From positions 1-23,578 of the forward strand of contig CAZFQG010000094.1 in the NCBI GenBank assembly GCA_964520785.1: a stretch of DNA of 23,578 nt. Direction: 5' to 3'. Under the pieces are notes generated by a model. That model worked only from the letters and a program-made list of their open reading frames with translations. It was not told where the DNA came from and searched no databases. The translations under genes and the position numbers were made by a program. Of the stretch, positions 15,492 through 22,775 are shown piece after piece. How positions within the stretch are numbered: the first letter of the stretch is position 1; every line of letters begins with the position of its first letter. This stretch comes from CAZFQG01 sp964520785. GTDB lineage: Bacteria > Planctomycetota > Planctomycetia > Pirellulales > Thermoguttaceae.

Positions 15492-17270
15492 TCAGCCGCT
15501 GACCTTGTCGCGGACGAAGTACTTCGTATGGAGCAGGTGGTGGCTCTTCTCGCTCAAGGGGGCACCGAGGAACTCCTTGTAAAGACGCGCGATATCCGGG
15601 TTCTCGTGCGATTTCCGGAGCGTCTTGCCTTCGTCTTCCTTGTAGATCGCGGCGATCCGTTTTTCGCGAACGCTGTCGTCCGTGAAGCGGGGTTGACCGC
15701 CGCCGCCGATGCAACCGCCGGGACAGGTCATGACTTCGACGAAATGGTATTCCGCCTCGCCGGCGCGGATCTTCTCGATGACCTTTCGGGCATTTCCGAG
15801 TCCGTGGGCGACCGCGACCTTGAGTTCGGCGCCTTCGAGGAAGGACCAGTCGGGCACGCAGCCTTCGAGCTTGAGGGAGGCTTCCTTGACGCCTTCGAGT
15901 CCCATGATGGGGGCGACGTGGAGGCCTTCCAGCGGAAACGGTTTGCCGATGACGATCTCGTACGTGGTCCGAATGGCCGCTTCCATGACGCCGCCGGTAT
16001 TGGCGAAGATATCCGCCGCACCGCTACTTTCCGGGAACGGGCTGTCCATGTGCTCGTCCTGGAGACCGCGGAAGTCGATGCCGGCCGATTTGATCATCTT
16101 GCCGAGTTCCCGCGTGGTCAGAACGTAATCGACGTCCTGGACGCCGGAGTCGTGCATTTCCTCGCGGTTGCACTCGAACTTCTTGGCCGTGCAGGGCATG
16201 ATCGAAACGACGACCATGTCTTCCGGCTTGACGCCGATCTTCTCGGCGTAGTACGACTTCGCGACGGCACCGAACATCTGCTGCGGCGACTTGCACGTCG
16301 AGAGGCAATCAAGCATATCGGGGTAGTAATACTCCATGAACTTGATCCATCCCGGCGAGCAGCTCGTGAACTGCGGCAGGGCGACTTTCTCTTTGTCGAC
16401 AAGCGCTTTCTTGAGCCGCGTCAACAATTCGGTGCCTTCCTCCATAATCGTGAGGTCGGCGGCGAAGTTGGTATCGAAGACGCCGTCGAAACCGAGTTGC
16501 CGCAGGGCGGCGACCATTTTGCCGGTAACGAGCGTTCCCGGTTCGTAGTCGAAGCACTCGCCCAGAGCGGCGCGAATGGCGGGGGCGGTTTGGACGACGA
16601 CGTACTTGCTTGGATCGTCGAGCGCCTTCCATACGTCGTCGACGTAGTTCCGCTCGCTGATGGCGCCGACGGGGCAAACCGCCGCGCACTGGCCGCACTG
16701 GACGCAGGCGACGCTATCGAGGCCCTGCGCGAAGGCCGGACCGATCCGCGTCTCGAAACCTCGGCCCTGCGGGAAGAGGGCGCCGACGGTCTGGATTCCG
16801 GAGCAGACGGTCACGCAGCGGCGGCACTTGATGCACTTCTTGGAATCGCGGACGAGGCCGGGGGTCGAGTAATCGACCTCGCCGCCGGTCTTTTCACCCT
16901 CCCACTGCGTGGTTTCGATGCCCATTTCCCAGGCGAGCTTTTGCAGCTCGCAGTCCTGGTTGCGGTCGCACGTCTGGCACTCGCCGTCGTGCTCGCTCAA
17001 GAGCAGCTCCAGGCTGGTGCGCCGGGCGGCCCGGGCTCGCTTCGAGTGGGTGCTGACGTTCATTCCCTCCGTCGCCGGCGTGCAGCACGAGGCGACGAGG
17101 TTTTTGGCTCCCTCCACCTCGACGAGGCAGACGCGGCAGGCACCCAGGGGCGGCTTCTTTTCGATGAAGCACAGGGTGGGAACCCGCACGCCGGCCGCTT
17201 TCGTCGCGTCGAGAACGGTCCGGCCTTCCTCGACCTGGACTTCCTTACCGTTTACCGTGAGATTAATCAT
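15492..17270 (-). CDS. hydA: [FeFe]-hydrogenase catalytic subunit HydA (HndD-like)
   Basis: A 592-aa cytoplasmic H2-forming/oxidising subunit. Order of parts: N-terminal [2Fe-2S] domain (Cys34, 45, 48, 62/63), His-ligated cluster (His94, Cys98, Cys101, Cys107), two [4Fe-4S] clusters (Cys146/149/152/156 and Cys189/192/195/199), then the H-cluster domain. H-cluster motifs are L1 TSCSPGW (302-308), L2 MPCTAKKFE (358-366) and L3 EVMTCPGGCIGGGGQP (512-527). L1 has Ser305 where the textbook motif TSCCPxW has the cubane-ligating Cys; L3 has Thr for the usual Ala. It lacks the extra C-terminal [2Fe-2S] extension that I recall in Thermotoga HydA. The start ATG overlaps the hydB stop by 8 bases and has AAAGGAG 10 bases upstream. 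The accessory clusters and neighbours point to a NADH-linked, probably bifurcating enzyme. Confidence 0.96.
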   Translation of the reverse strand: MINLTVNGKEVQVEEGRTVLDATKAAGVRVPTLCFIEKKPPLGACRVCLVEVEGAKNLVASCCTPATEGMNVSTHSKRARAARRTSLELLLSEHDGECQTCDRNQDCELQKLAWEMGIETTQWEGEKTGGEVDYSTPGLVRDSKKCIKCRRCVTVCSGIQTVGALFPQGRGFETRIGPAFAQGLDSVACVQCGQCAAVCPVGAISERNYVDDVWKALDDPSKYVVVQTAPAIRAALGECFDYEPGTLVTGKMVAALRQLGFDGVFDTNFAADLTIMEEGTELLTRLKKALVDKEKVALPQFTSCSPGWIKFMEYYYPDMLDCLSTCKSPQQMFGAVAKSYYAEKIGVKPEDMVVVSIMPCTAKKFECNREEMHDSGVQDVDYVLTTRELGKMIKSAGIDFRGLQDEHMDSPFPESSGAADIFANTGGVMEAAIRTTYEIVIGKPFPLEGLHVAPIMGLEGVKEASLKLEGCVPDWSFLEGAELKVAVAHGLGNARKVIEKIRAGEAEYHFVEVMTCPGGCIGGGGQPRFTDDSVREKRIAAIYKEDEGKTLRKSHENPDIARLYKEFLGAPLSEKSHHLLHTKYFVRDKVSG

Positions 17271-20200
17271 GATATTGCAGCTCCTTTTCAGTCTCGCGGC
17301 AGCTCTTGCCGTAGTCACATCGCAGACACCGACTCGCCTGGCGAATCGCGGTCGTTTCATTCCAAGGACGTTCCACTTCTTCGAAATTGAACTTCCGGCG
17401 GGTGACCGAAAGCGTGTCCAATTCCTCGCGCGGATAAGGTACCGGATCGGCGTCCGGATCGTAATCGCTGACGAAGGGCCGGTCGGTGCGCCAGAAGGCG
17501 TGCCGCTCTCCGGTGAGGTATTCGTCGATTCCCACCGCGGCGCGCTCTCCGTCGGAAATCGCCCAGACGACCGAGGAGGGACCCCTCGAAACGTCGCCGG
17601 CGATGAAGAGCCAGTCAACCGCCGATTGGCCGTTGACGGGGCTGACGGAAAGGACCCATTCGTTGAGAATGCCCATCTCCTTGGCCTTCGCGCGGAGTTC
17701 CGGCTCCATCTGCTGGCCGACGGCGAAGATGACCTGGTCGGCGTCGAGGACGAATTCCTCCTCGGCCGCTACCGGCTGCCGCAATCCGGTCTGGCCGAAA
17801 TCGCCCAGCCGCATCTTGCGGCACTTCAGGCCGACCGCCTTGCCGTTTTCCTTGAGGATCTCGAGCGGGCCGGCGAGGGTGATCAGCTCGATTCCCTCTT
17901 CCTGAGCCTGTTCGATCTCCTCGATGTACGCCGGCATCGTATCGTCGCTCTCGATGCACATCGCGCGGACCCGTTCGGCCCCGAGGCGGATCGCCGTCCG
18001 GGCCGCGTCCATGGCGACGTTGCCGCCGCCGATGATGACGATGTTCTTGCCGACCGGCACCGAACCGCGGATGTTGTACGTCCGCAGAAATTCGAGCGCG
18101 TCGACCGCGCCTTCGGCGTCGGAACCGGGTAGCGCCAGGGTGGCCCCTTTCGCCAAACCGGTCGCCACGCAGATCGCCTCGTAGCCGTCCTCGCGAAGCG
18201 AATCGAGCGTGAAGTCCTTGCCGAGCCGCATGTCCGTTTGGATATCGACGCCCAAGCCTTCGATCATGCGGACCTCCCGGGCAAGCTCTTCGCGCGGCAG
18301 CCGGTAGGCCGGGATCGCCTGCACCAGCATCCCGCCGGGACGCGGCTGCGATTCGAACACCGTCGGCCGGTAGCCGAGCCGTGCCAGGAAGAACGCGCAG
18401 CTCAATCCGGCCGGGCCGGCGCCGATGATGGCGATCTTGCGCTTCGCGTTGTCGGCATTCTCGTGGACTTCGGGCAGTTGGATCGTGACTTCCTGATCCA
18501 CCATGTGCCGCTTGATCCCGCGGATGGAGACCGGCGCGTCGACCGTCGATCGCCGGCACTTCGCTTCGCATGTATGGAAGCAAACCCGAGCACACACCGA
18601 CGCGAACGGGTTGCGGTCGCGGTGGCGGCGCAGGGCCTCGGCGTAGCGTTTCTCGCTGGTAAGGGCGACGAATGCCGGGACGTCGACGTGCGCGGGGCAC
18701 GCGTTCTGGCAGGGGGCGCGGACCAGTTCGGGGCAGACGCCGGCGTCGCAGAAGCGGTCCCGGATGTGCTGGACGTACTCCTCGCGGAAGTGGCGGATCG
18801 TCGAGAGGACCGGGTTCGGGGCCGTCTGGCCGAGTCCGCAGAGCGACCCGTCCTTAATGAACTGGCCGAGTTCGATCAGCCGGTCGATATCGGACATGCG
18901 CCCGACGCCGGAACAGATGCGCTCGAGGATTTCGAGCATCCGCTTCGTGCCGACGCGGCAGGGGACGCACTTTCCACAGGACTCCTCCTGGACGAATTCG
19001 AGGAAGAACCTCGCGACGTCGACCATGCACGTCTCGTCATCCATCACGACGAGTCCGCCGGAACCCATGATCGCGCCGAGTTCGTCGAGCGAATCGTAGT
19101 CGAGCGGAACGTTCAAGTGTTGCTTGGGAATGCATCCGCCGGAAGGGCCGCCGATTTGCGCGGCTTTGAACTCCTTCCCATCGCGGATTCCGCCGCCGAT
19201 GTCGAAGATGAGGTCGCCGAGCGTCGTGCCGATGGGAACCTCGAAGAGACCGGAATTCGCGATCGCGCCGGCCAGCGCGAAGACCTTCGTTCCCTTGGAG
19301 GCCTCGGTGCCGTACTGGGCGTACCAGGAACCTCCGTTGGCAAGAATGGCCGGAACGTTCGCGTACGTCTCGACGTTGTTCAGAAGCGACGGCTTCTCCC
19401 AAAGACCGCACTGCGCCGGGAACGGCGGCCGCGGCCGCGGTTCGCCCCGTTTGCCTTCGATCGAGGCGATCAAGGCCGTCTCCTCGCCGCAAACGAACGC
19501 GCCGCTACCCATGCGGATTTCCAGGTCGAAGCTGAATTCGCCGCCGAGGATGTTCTTCCCCAGCAGGCCGCGTTCCTTGGCGATCTCGATCGCCTTTTCC
19601 AGGCGTTCCACCGCGAGAGGATACTCCGCCCGGACGTAGACGTACCCTTCCGCCGCGCCGATGGTGTAGCCGGCGATGGTCATGCCTTCGATCAGGCTGA
19701 ACGGGTCTCCCTCCAGGACGCTACGGTCCATGAACGCGCCGGGGTCTCCTTCGTCCGCGTTGCACAGGGCGTACTTGACGTCCCCTTCCGCGGCGCGGGT
19801 GAATTCCCATTTCCGCCACGTGGGGAAGCCGGCTCCGCCCCGACCGCGGAGGCCGGAGACCTTCATCTCCTCGACGACCTGTTCCGGCGACATCTTCGCC
19901 AGAACCTTGGCAAGACCCCGATACCCGTCCCTGGCGATGTAGTCTTCCAGACTGCCGGGGTCCACCTCGCCGCAGTTTCTCAGGACGATCTTCGTTTGGG
20001 CCTTGAAGAAATCGATGTCTTCTTTTTTGCCGCGCGACTCCTTCCGCATGTTCAACTCGGCGGCGAAGAGACGTTCTACCGGATTCCCGCCCAGAACGTG
20101 TTCCTTGACGATTTCCGCGCAATCCTCCGGACGGACCTTCCCGTAGAAGACGTCGCCGCATTGGACCACCGGGCCGCAACTGCACGGCCCCATGCATCCG

Positions 20201-20412
20201 GTACACTTCACGCGGACGCTTTCGCCGATATTCAATTCCTCGATGGTGTTCTCGAGGGCGTCCTTCACGCGGAGCGAACCCGAGGCGATACAGCCGCCCC
20301 CGGCGCAAACGCGCACCGTCGTAAATCCCTTGTCCTCCTCTTGCTTCTGCTTCGCGAGGACGTTCTTCTTAATGGCATTCAGGTCGTCAAGCGATTGAAT
20401 CTTGGTACTCAT
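17263..20412 (-). CDS. hydB: HydB-type NuoF subunit fused to a GltD/NfnB-like FAD/NAD(P) oxidoreductase
   Basis: At 1049 aa this is far longer than a normal HydB (about 600). Order of parts: thioredoxin-like [2Fe-2S] domain (Cys36, 41, 73, 77 among several); NuoF FMN/NADH domain (GLRGRGGAGFPTW 187-199, NADEGDPGAFMDR 218-230); SLBB-like segment; cluster ESCGKCVPC (Cys479/482/485) with Cys525; then CDAGVC (555-560). Here the usual C-terminal ferredoxin domain is missing. Instead residues about 565-1049 are a complete GltD-like module: Cys568/572, Cys607/611/615/619, FAD site GAGPAGL (664-670), NAD(P) site GGGNVAMDAAR (795-805), FAD end motif FIAGDV (936-941), and a terminal CLRCDYGKSC (1029-1038). 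The start ATG overlaps the hydC stop as ATGA. I infer one complex with an NADH/FMN site and a second FAD/NAD(P) site; the second nucleotide is not determined. Confidence 0.95.
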   Translation of the reverse strand: MSTKIQSLDDLNAIKKNVLAKQKQEEDKGFTTVRVCAGGGCIASGSLRVKDALENTIEELNIGESVRVKCTGCMGPCSCGPVVQCGDVFYGKVRPEDCAEIVKEHVLGGNPVERLFAAELNMRKESRGKKEDIDFFKAQTKIVLRNCGEVDPGSLEDYIARDGYRGLAKVLAKMSPEQVVEEMKVSGLRGRGGAGFPTWRKWEFTRAAEGDVKYALCNADEGDPGAFMDRSVLEGDPFSLIEGMTIAGYTIGAAEGYVYVRAEYPLAVERLEKAIEIAKERGLLGKNILGGEFSFDLEIRMGSGAFVCGEETALIASIEGKRGEPRPRPPFPAQCGLWEKPSLLNNVETYANVPAILANGGSWYAQYGTEASKGTKVFALAGAIANSGLFEVPIGTTLGDLIFDIGGGIRDGKEFKAAQIGGPSGGCIPKQHLNVPLDYDSLDELGAIMGSGGLVVMDDETCMVDVARFFLEFVQEESCGKCVPCRVGTKRMLEILERICSGVGRMSDIDRLIELGQFIKDGSLCGLGQTAPNPVLSTIRHFREEYVQHIRDRFCDAGVCPELVRAPCQNACPAHVDVPAFVALTSEKRYAEALRRHRDRNPFASVCARVCFHTCEAKCRRSTVDAPVSIRGIKRHMVDQEVTIQLPEVHENADNAKRKIAIIGAGPAGLSCAFFLARLGYRPTVFESQPRPGGMLVQAIPAYRLPREELAREVRMIEGLGVDIQTDMRLGKDFTLDSLREDGYEAICVATGLAKGATLALPGSDAEGAVDALEFLRTYNIRGSVPVGKNIVIIGGGNVAMDAARTAIRLGAERVRAMCIESDDTMPAYIEEIEQAQEEGIELITLAGPLEILKENGKAVGLKCRKMRLGDFGQTGLRQPVAAEEEFVLDADQVIFAVGQQMEPELRAKAKEMGILNEWVLSVSPVNGQSAVDWLFIAGDVSRGPSSVVWAISDGERAAVGIDEYLTGERHAFWRTDRPFVSDYDPDADPVPYPREELDTLSVTRRKFNFEEVERPWNETTAIRQASRCLRCDYGKSCRETEKELQYHD

Positions 20413-20945
20413 TCATCTCCCTCCTCGGAGTCGGGGCGAAACTGCTGGAGGATCTCGTTGATCTTCGCGGGACGGACGCGCTGGAAGACCTCGTCGTCCA
20501 CCATCACGACCGGAGCCAGACCGCACGCGCCGAAACAACGCCCGATGTCCAGACTGAAAATCCGGTCCGTCGTCGTTCCACCGACCTCGACGTCCAATTC
20601 CTTCTCGATGGCCTGCAAGACATCCTTGCCGCCGCGAACGTAACACGCGGTGCCCAAGCAGACGCGAATCAGGTGCTTGCCGCGGGGAACCGTACTGAAA
20701 AACGAATAGAAACTGACGACGCCGCTCACCTCGCTGTAGGGCTTGTCGAACGCCGCCGCCACCTTCTTCAGAGCCGCTTCCGGAAGATAACCGAAAAGGC
20801 GCTGCGTTACCTGAAGCGCCGGAATCAAACCGCCCGGCTTCGATACGTAGTCCGGCAGAATATCGTCCATCTGACCCAGAAGCGCTCTTTCCTCCGCCTC
20901 CAGATCGCCGGCCATACACGAACATTCGCATACCTGCTCGGTCAT
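20409..20945 (-). CDS. hydC: NuoE-like [2Fe-2S] subunit HydC (HndA-like)
   Basis: A 178-aa thioredoxin-fold subunit that carries one [2Fe-2S] cluster and pairs with the NuoF-like HydB. Ligands fit the family: Cys96 and Cys101 in RVCLGTACYVRGG, Cys137 and Cys141 in GRCFGACGLAPVVMVDD. The helical N-terminal half (GGLIPALQVTQRLFGYLPEA; VSGVVSFYSFFSTVPRGKH) is also typical. The first residues MTEQVCECSCM contain three extra Cys, which is unusual for the family. Start ATG at 20945 has GGAGG 7 bases upstream. It is the first gene of the operon and overlaps hydB by four bases, so the subunits should be made in step. Divergent nfnA lies 889 bases away across a structured control region. Confidence 0.95.
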   Translation of the reverse strand: MTEQVCECSCMAGDLEAEERALLGQMDDILPDYVSKPGGLIPALQVTQRLFGYLPEAALKKVAAAFDKPYSEVSGVVSFYSFFSTVPRGKHLIRVCLGTACYVRGGKDVLQAIEKELDVEVGGTTTDRIFSLDIGRCFGACGLAPVVMVDDEVFQRVRPAKINEILQQFRPDSEEGDE

Positions 20946-21012
20946 AAGCAATCCTCCATCTTTAGTTACGTCTTCACTTGAACAACCACGATTGAACCAG
21001 ACCGTCTGAATC

Positions 21013-21026
21013 GATAAAAGTTTATC
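21013..21026. promoter_or_regulatory. GATAAA-AG-TTTATC palindrome, candidate operator of hydCBA
   Basis: Six-base arms GATAAA (21013-21018) and TTTATC (21021-21026) around AG sit about 70-80 bases upstream of the hydC start, where a repressor site would be expected. The core TCGATAAAA recurs at 21260-21268. A redox regulator such as Rex is a natural guess for hydrogenase genes, but the arms do not match the textbook TTGTGA-type Rex half-site, so the regulator is unassigned. Confidence 0.35.
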
Positions 21027-21462
21027 AAAAGCAAAAGCGAAAGAACCATTAATTCGATCGCCTTCCGTGACCCGCGAAAAAAAACTGCGGGCGGCCTGGA
21101 AAATGACCCCGAGGCACGAACAGCCCAGGGCTCTGGAACGGGGGGAACCAGGATGTGACAGAGAAAGGAACTCCGCGCGAAAACCAAACTCGTGCGCGGA
21201 CTCCTAGCGCTGGCACTCCTCCAATTATAAAAGGTCATCGGGATATGTATAGTGCCGTATCGATAAAAATCCTACCGAAAACGCCAAGCTCCGACGGAAC
21301 CGCTGAATTCTCCGACCGAGCCACCCGGGTACCTACTGAATTTCTACATGCGGTGTTCTAAAACAATCCGAAGAACTATATACGCCGTATTCCGCCGTTC
21401 TCCGTATCGCCTTGGACGTAAGGAAACGGACGTCCGGCCACACCGCCGGGTTATGTCCAGTC

Positions 21463-21551
21463 TCTCCGGGAGAATAGAATTCCCCTCTGAAGGGAATATT
21501 CAATTCCCTCGAAAGAACCTGTTTCCGCCCCGGGTGGGAAATCTGCTTCCC
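21463..21551. repeat. Cluster of short palindromes with alternating TTCCC/GGGAA boxes
   Basis: In 89 bases: TCTCC-G-GGAGA (21463-21473); ATTCCC (21479-21484) with GGGAAT (21492-21497); a further AATTCCC at 21502-21508; TTTCC (21522-21526) with GGAAA (21537-21541); and GGGAA (21536-21540) with TTCCC (21547-21551). The last two pairs share bases, so only one can form. It could be a protein-binding array or a leader RNA with alternative folds upstream of nfnA. Confidence 0.35.
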
Positions 21552-21737
21552 GCTGCTACAATTATATTATTCTCGTTTTGGTCACGCGAAACCTAGTCGG
21601 CAACTCAGGCTCCGGGTTCGCGTTACCCACGTTCCGCCATGACTTGGAAGCAGTGCTTTTTTCCGTTTTTTTTGAATTCACGCCTTTATTGATTGCGTTC
21701 CTGCCCGGGTCATCCGCGCAACCGCGGGCCTTTGATC

Positions 21738-21758
21738 GCGTTTGGAAGCCCCAAACGC
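21738..21758 (+). promoter_or_regulatory. Hairpin upstream of nfnA
   Basis: GCGTTTGG (21738-21745) pairs perfectly with CCAAACGC (21751-21758) around AAGCC. A competing pair GGAAG (21744-21748)/CTTCC (21758-21762) excludes it. It lies about 75 bases before the nfnA start; the nearest T-run (21776-21780) is too far downstream for a standard terminator. Confidence 0.4.
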
Positions 21759-21834
21759 TTCCGTCAATTCCGCCGTTTTTCGCTGCCCGGGAGACTCGGA
21801 CTTTCTCCAACCCGTTGTGAAGGGAAGCCGCCGC

Positions 21835-22683
21835 ATGCCCAAGATTCTCAGGAAGACGTTATTGTCGCCCAACATCTACGAGTTCGTAATCGAGAGGCCG
21901 CGGATCGCGGAAAAGGCCAAGCCGGGCCATTTCGTCATCGTCATGGTGGACGAGGAGGGCGAGCGGATCCCCCTGACCATCGCCGATTCCGACGCGGACG
22001 CGGGAACGCTCACGCTGGTAGTGATGGCCGTGGGGACCTCGACGCGGAAGATGGCGGCCAGAGGCGAGGGAGAGGATATGATGGCCGTCATCGGACCGCT
22101 GGGGCATCCCAGCGAGCTTGCCGACTTCGGTACCGTGGTGATGACGGCCGGCGGTGTCGGCACGGCTCCGATTTATCCGATCGCGAAGGCCCTGAAGGAG
22201 ATCGGCAACACCGTGATTTCCATTCAGGGCGCGCGGACGTCGGAGCTGCTTTTCTGGGAAGACAAGCTCGCGGCGGTGAGCGACGAACACATCGTTGTCA
22301 CGGATGACGGTTCCAAAGGGCGCAAGGGGGTGGTGACGCTGCCGCTGAAGGAAATCATCGAGTCACGCGGCGAGGAAGTCGGCTGCGTCTACACGATCGG
22401 CCCGGCGATCATGATGAAGTTCTGCGCCGAAACGTGCCGGCCTTTCGGAGTGAAGACGGTGGCCAGTTTGAACACGGTCATGGTCGACGGGACCGGCATG
22501 TGCGGCGGATGCCGCGTGAGTGTCGGCGGAGAGACGAAATTCACGTGCGTCGACGGTCCCGAGTTCGACGCCCTCGCGGTTGATTGGGATTCCGTTCTCG
22601 CCCGGCAGCGGATTTATACCACCGAAGAGAAGTGTTCCTTGGATCGGTACGTCGAGAACGAAGAATTGACTGCCGGGTCTTGA
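21835..22683 (+). CDS. nfnA: NfnA, ferredoxin-NADP+ reductase-like small subunit of NADH-dependent NADP+:ferredoxin oxidoreductase
   Basis: The 282-aa protein matches the usual NfnA length. It has an N-terminal FAD-binding barrel (RIPLTIADSD, residues 44-53; GPLGHPSELADFG, 87-99), an NAD-binding half beginning at MTAGGVGTAPIYPIAKALKE (103-122), and the C-terminal [2Fe-2S] site VDGTGMCGGCRVSVGG (217-232). There Asp218, Cys223, Cys226 and Cys238 fit the one-Asp/three-Cys ligation known for NfnA. In the family, NfnAB uses ferredoxin and NADH to reduce NADP+ by flavin-based bifurcation, or runs in reverse. Start ATG at 21835 has GAAGGGA about 10 bases upstream; an in-frame TTG at 21742 is too far out and lies in the hairpin. 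nfnB starts 92 bases downstream, and the hydrogenase operon is divergent. Confidence 0.94.
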   Translation: MPKILRKTLLSPNIYEFVIERPRIAEKAKPGHFVIVMVDEEGERIPLTIADSDADAGTLTLVVMAVGTSTRKMAARGEGEDMMAVIGPLGHPSELADFGTVVMTAGGVGTAPIYPIAKALKEIGNTVISIQGARTSELLFWEDKLAAVSDEHIVVTDDGSKGRKGVVTLPLKEIIESRGEEVGCVYTIGPAIMMKFCAETCRPFGVKTVASLNTVMVDGTGMCGGCRVSVGGETKFTCVDGPEFDALAVDWDSVLARQRIYTTEEKCSLDRYVENEELTAGS

Positions 22684-22775
22684 GGCGGAGCGCGGCCTGT
22701 GCGGTCGGCGTCGTTTGCACCACGACTCGCCTCCTTGCGCGAAGAGCCGATTTACCCCTGGAAGGTCACTAGCGA

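Larger units (their letters stand above)
20946..21834. other. Divergent control region between hydC and nfnA, 889 bp
   Basis: No supported gene is present. The region is AT-richer than its flanks and must hold promoters for both transcription units. I see a 14-base palindrome at 21013-21026, a matching TCGATAAAA at 21260-21268, AT-rich islands around 21218-21231 and 21556-21573 (TACAATTATATTATTC, possible -10 material), a cluster of small palindromes at 21463-21551, and a strong hairpin at 21738-21758. Direct TTGAAC copies at 20978-20983 and 20992-20997 lie near the hydC start. No classical -35/-10 pair stands out on either strand. Confidence 0.5.

Noticed and set aside
15435..20643. Long plus-strand open frames (15435-17390 and 18238-20643) opposite the hydrogenase genes
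   Set aside because: Both lie antisense to genes with complete cofactor motifs; they have shadow-like composition and no recognisable domain.
21190..21215. CTGGCACTCCTCC near 21211 as a sigma54 promoter
   Set aside because: The -24 GG element is present, but the -12 GC is not at the required spacing.
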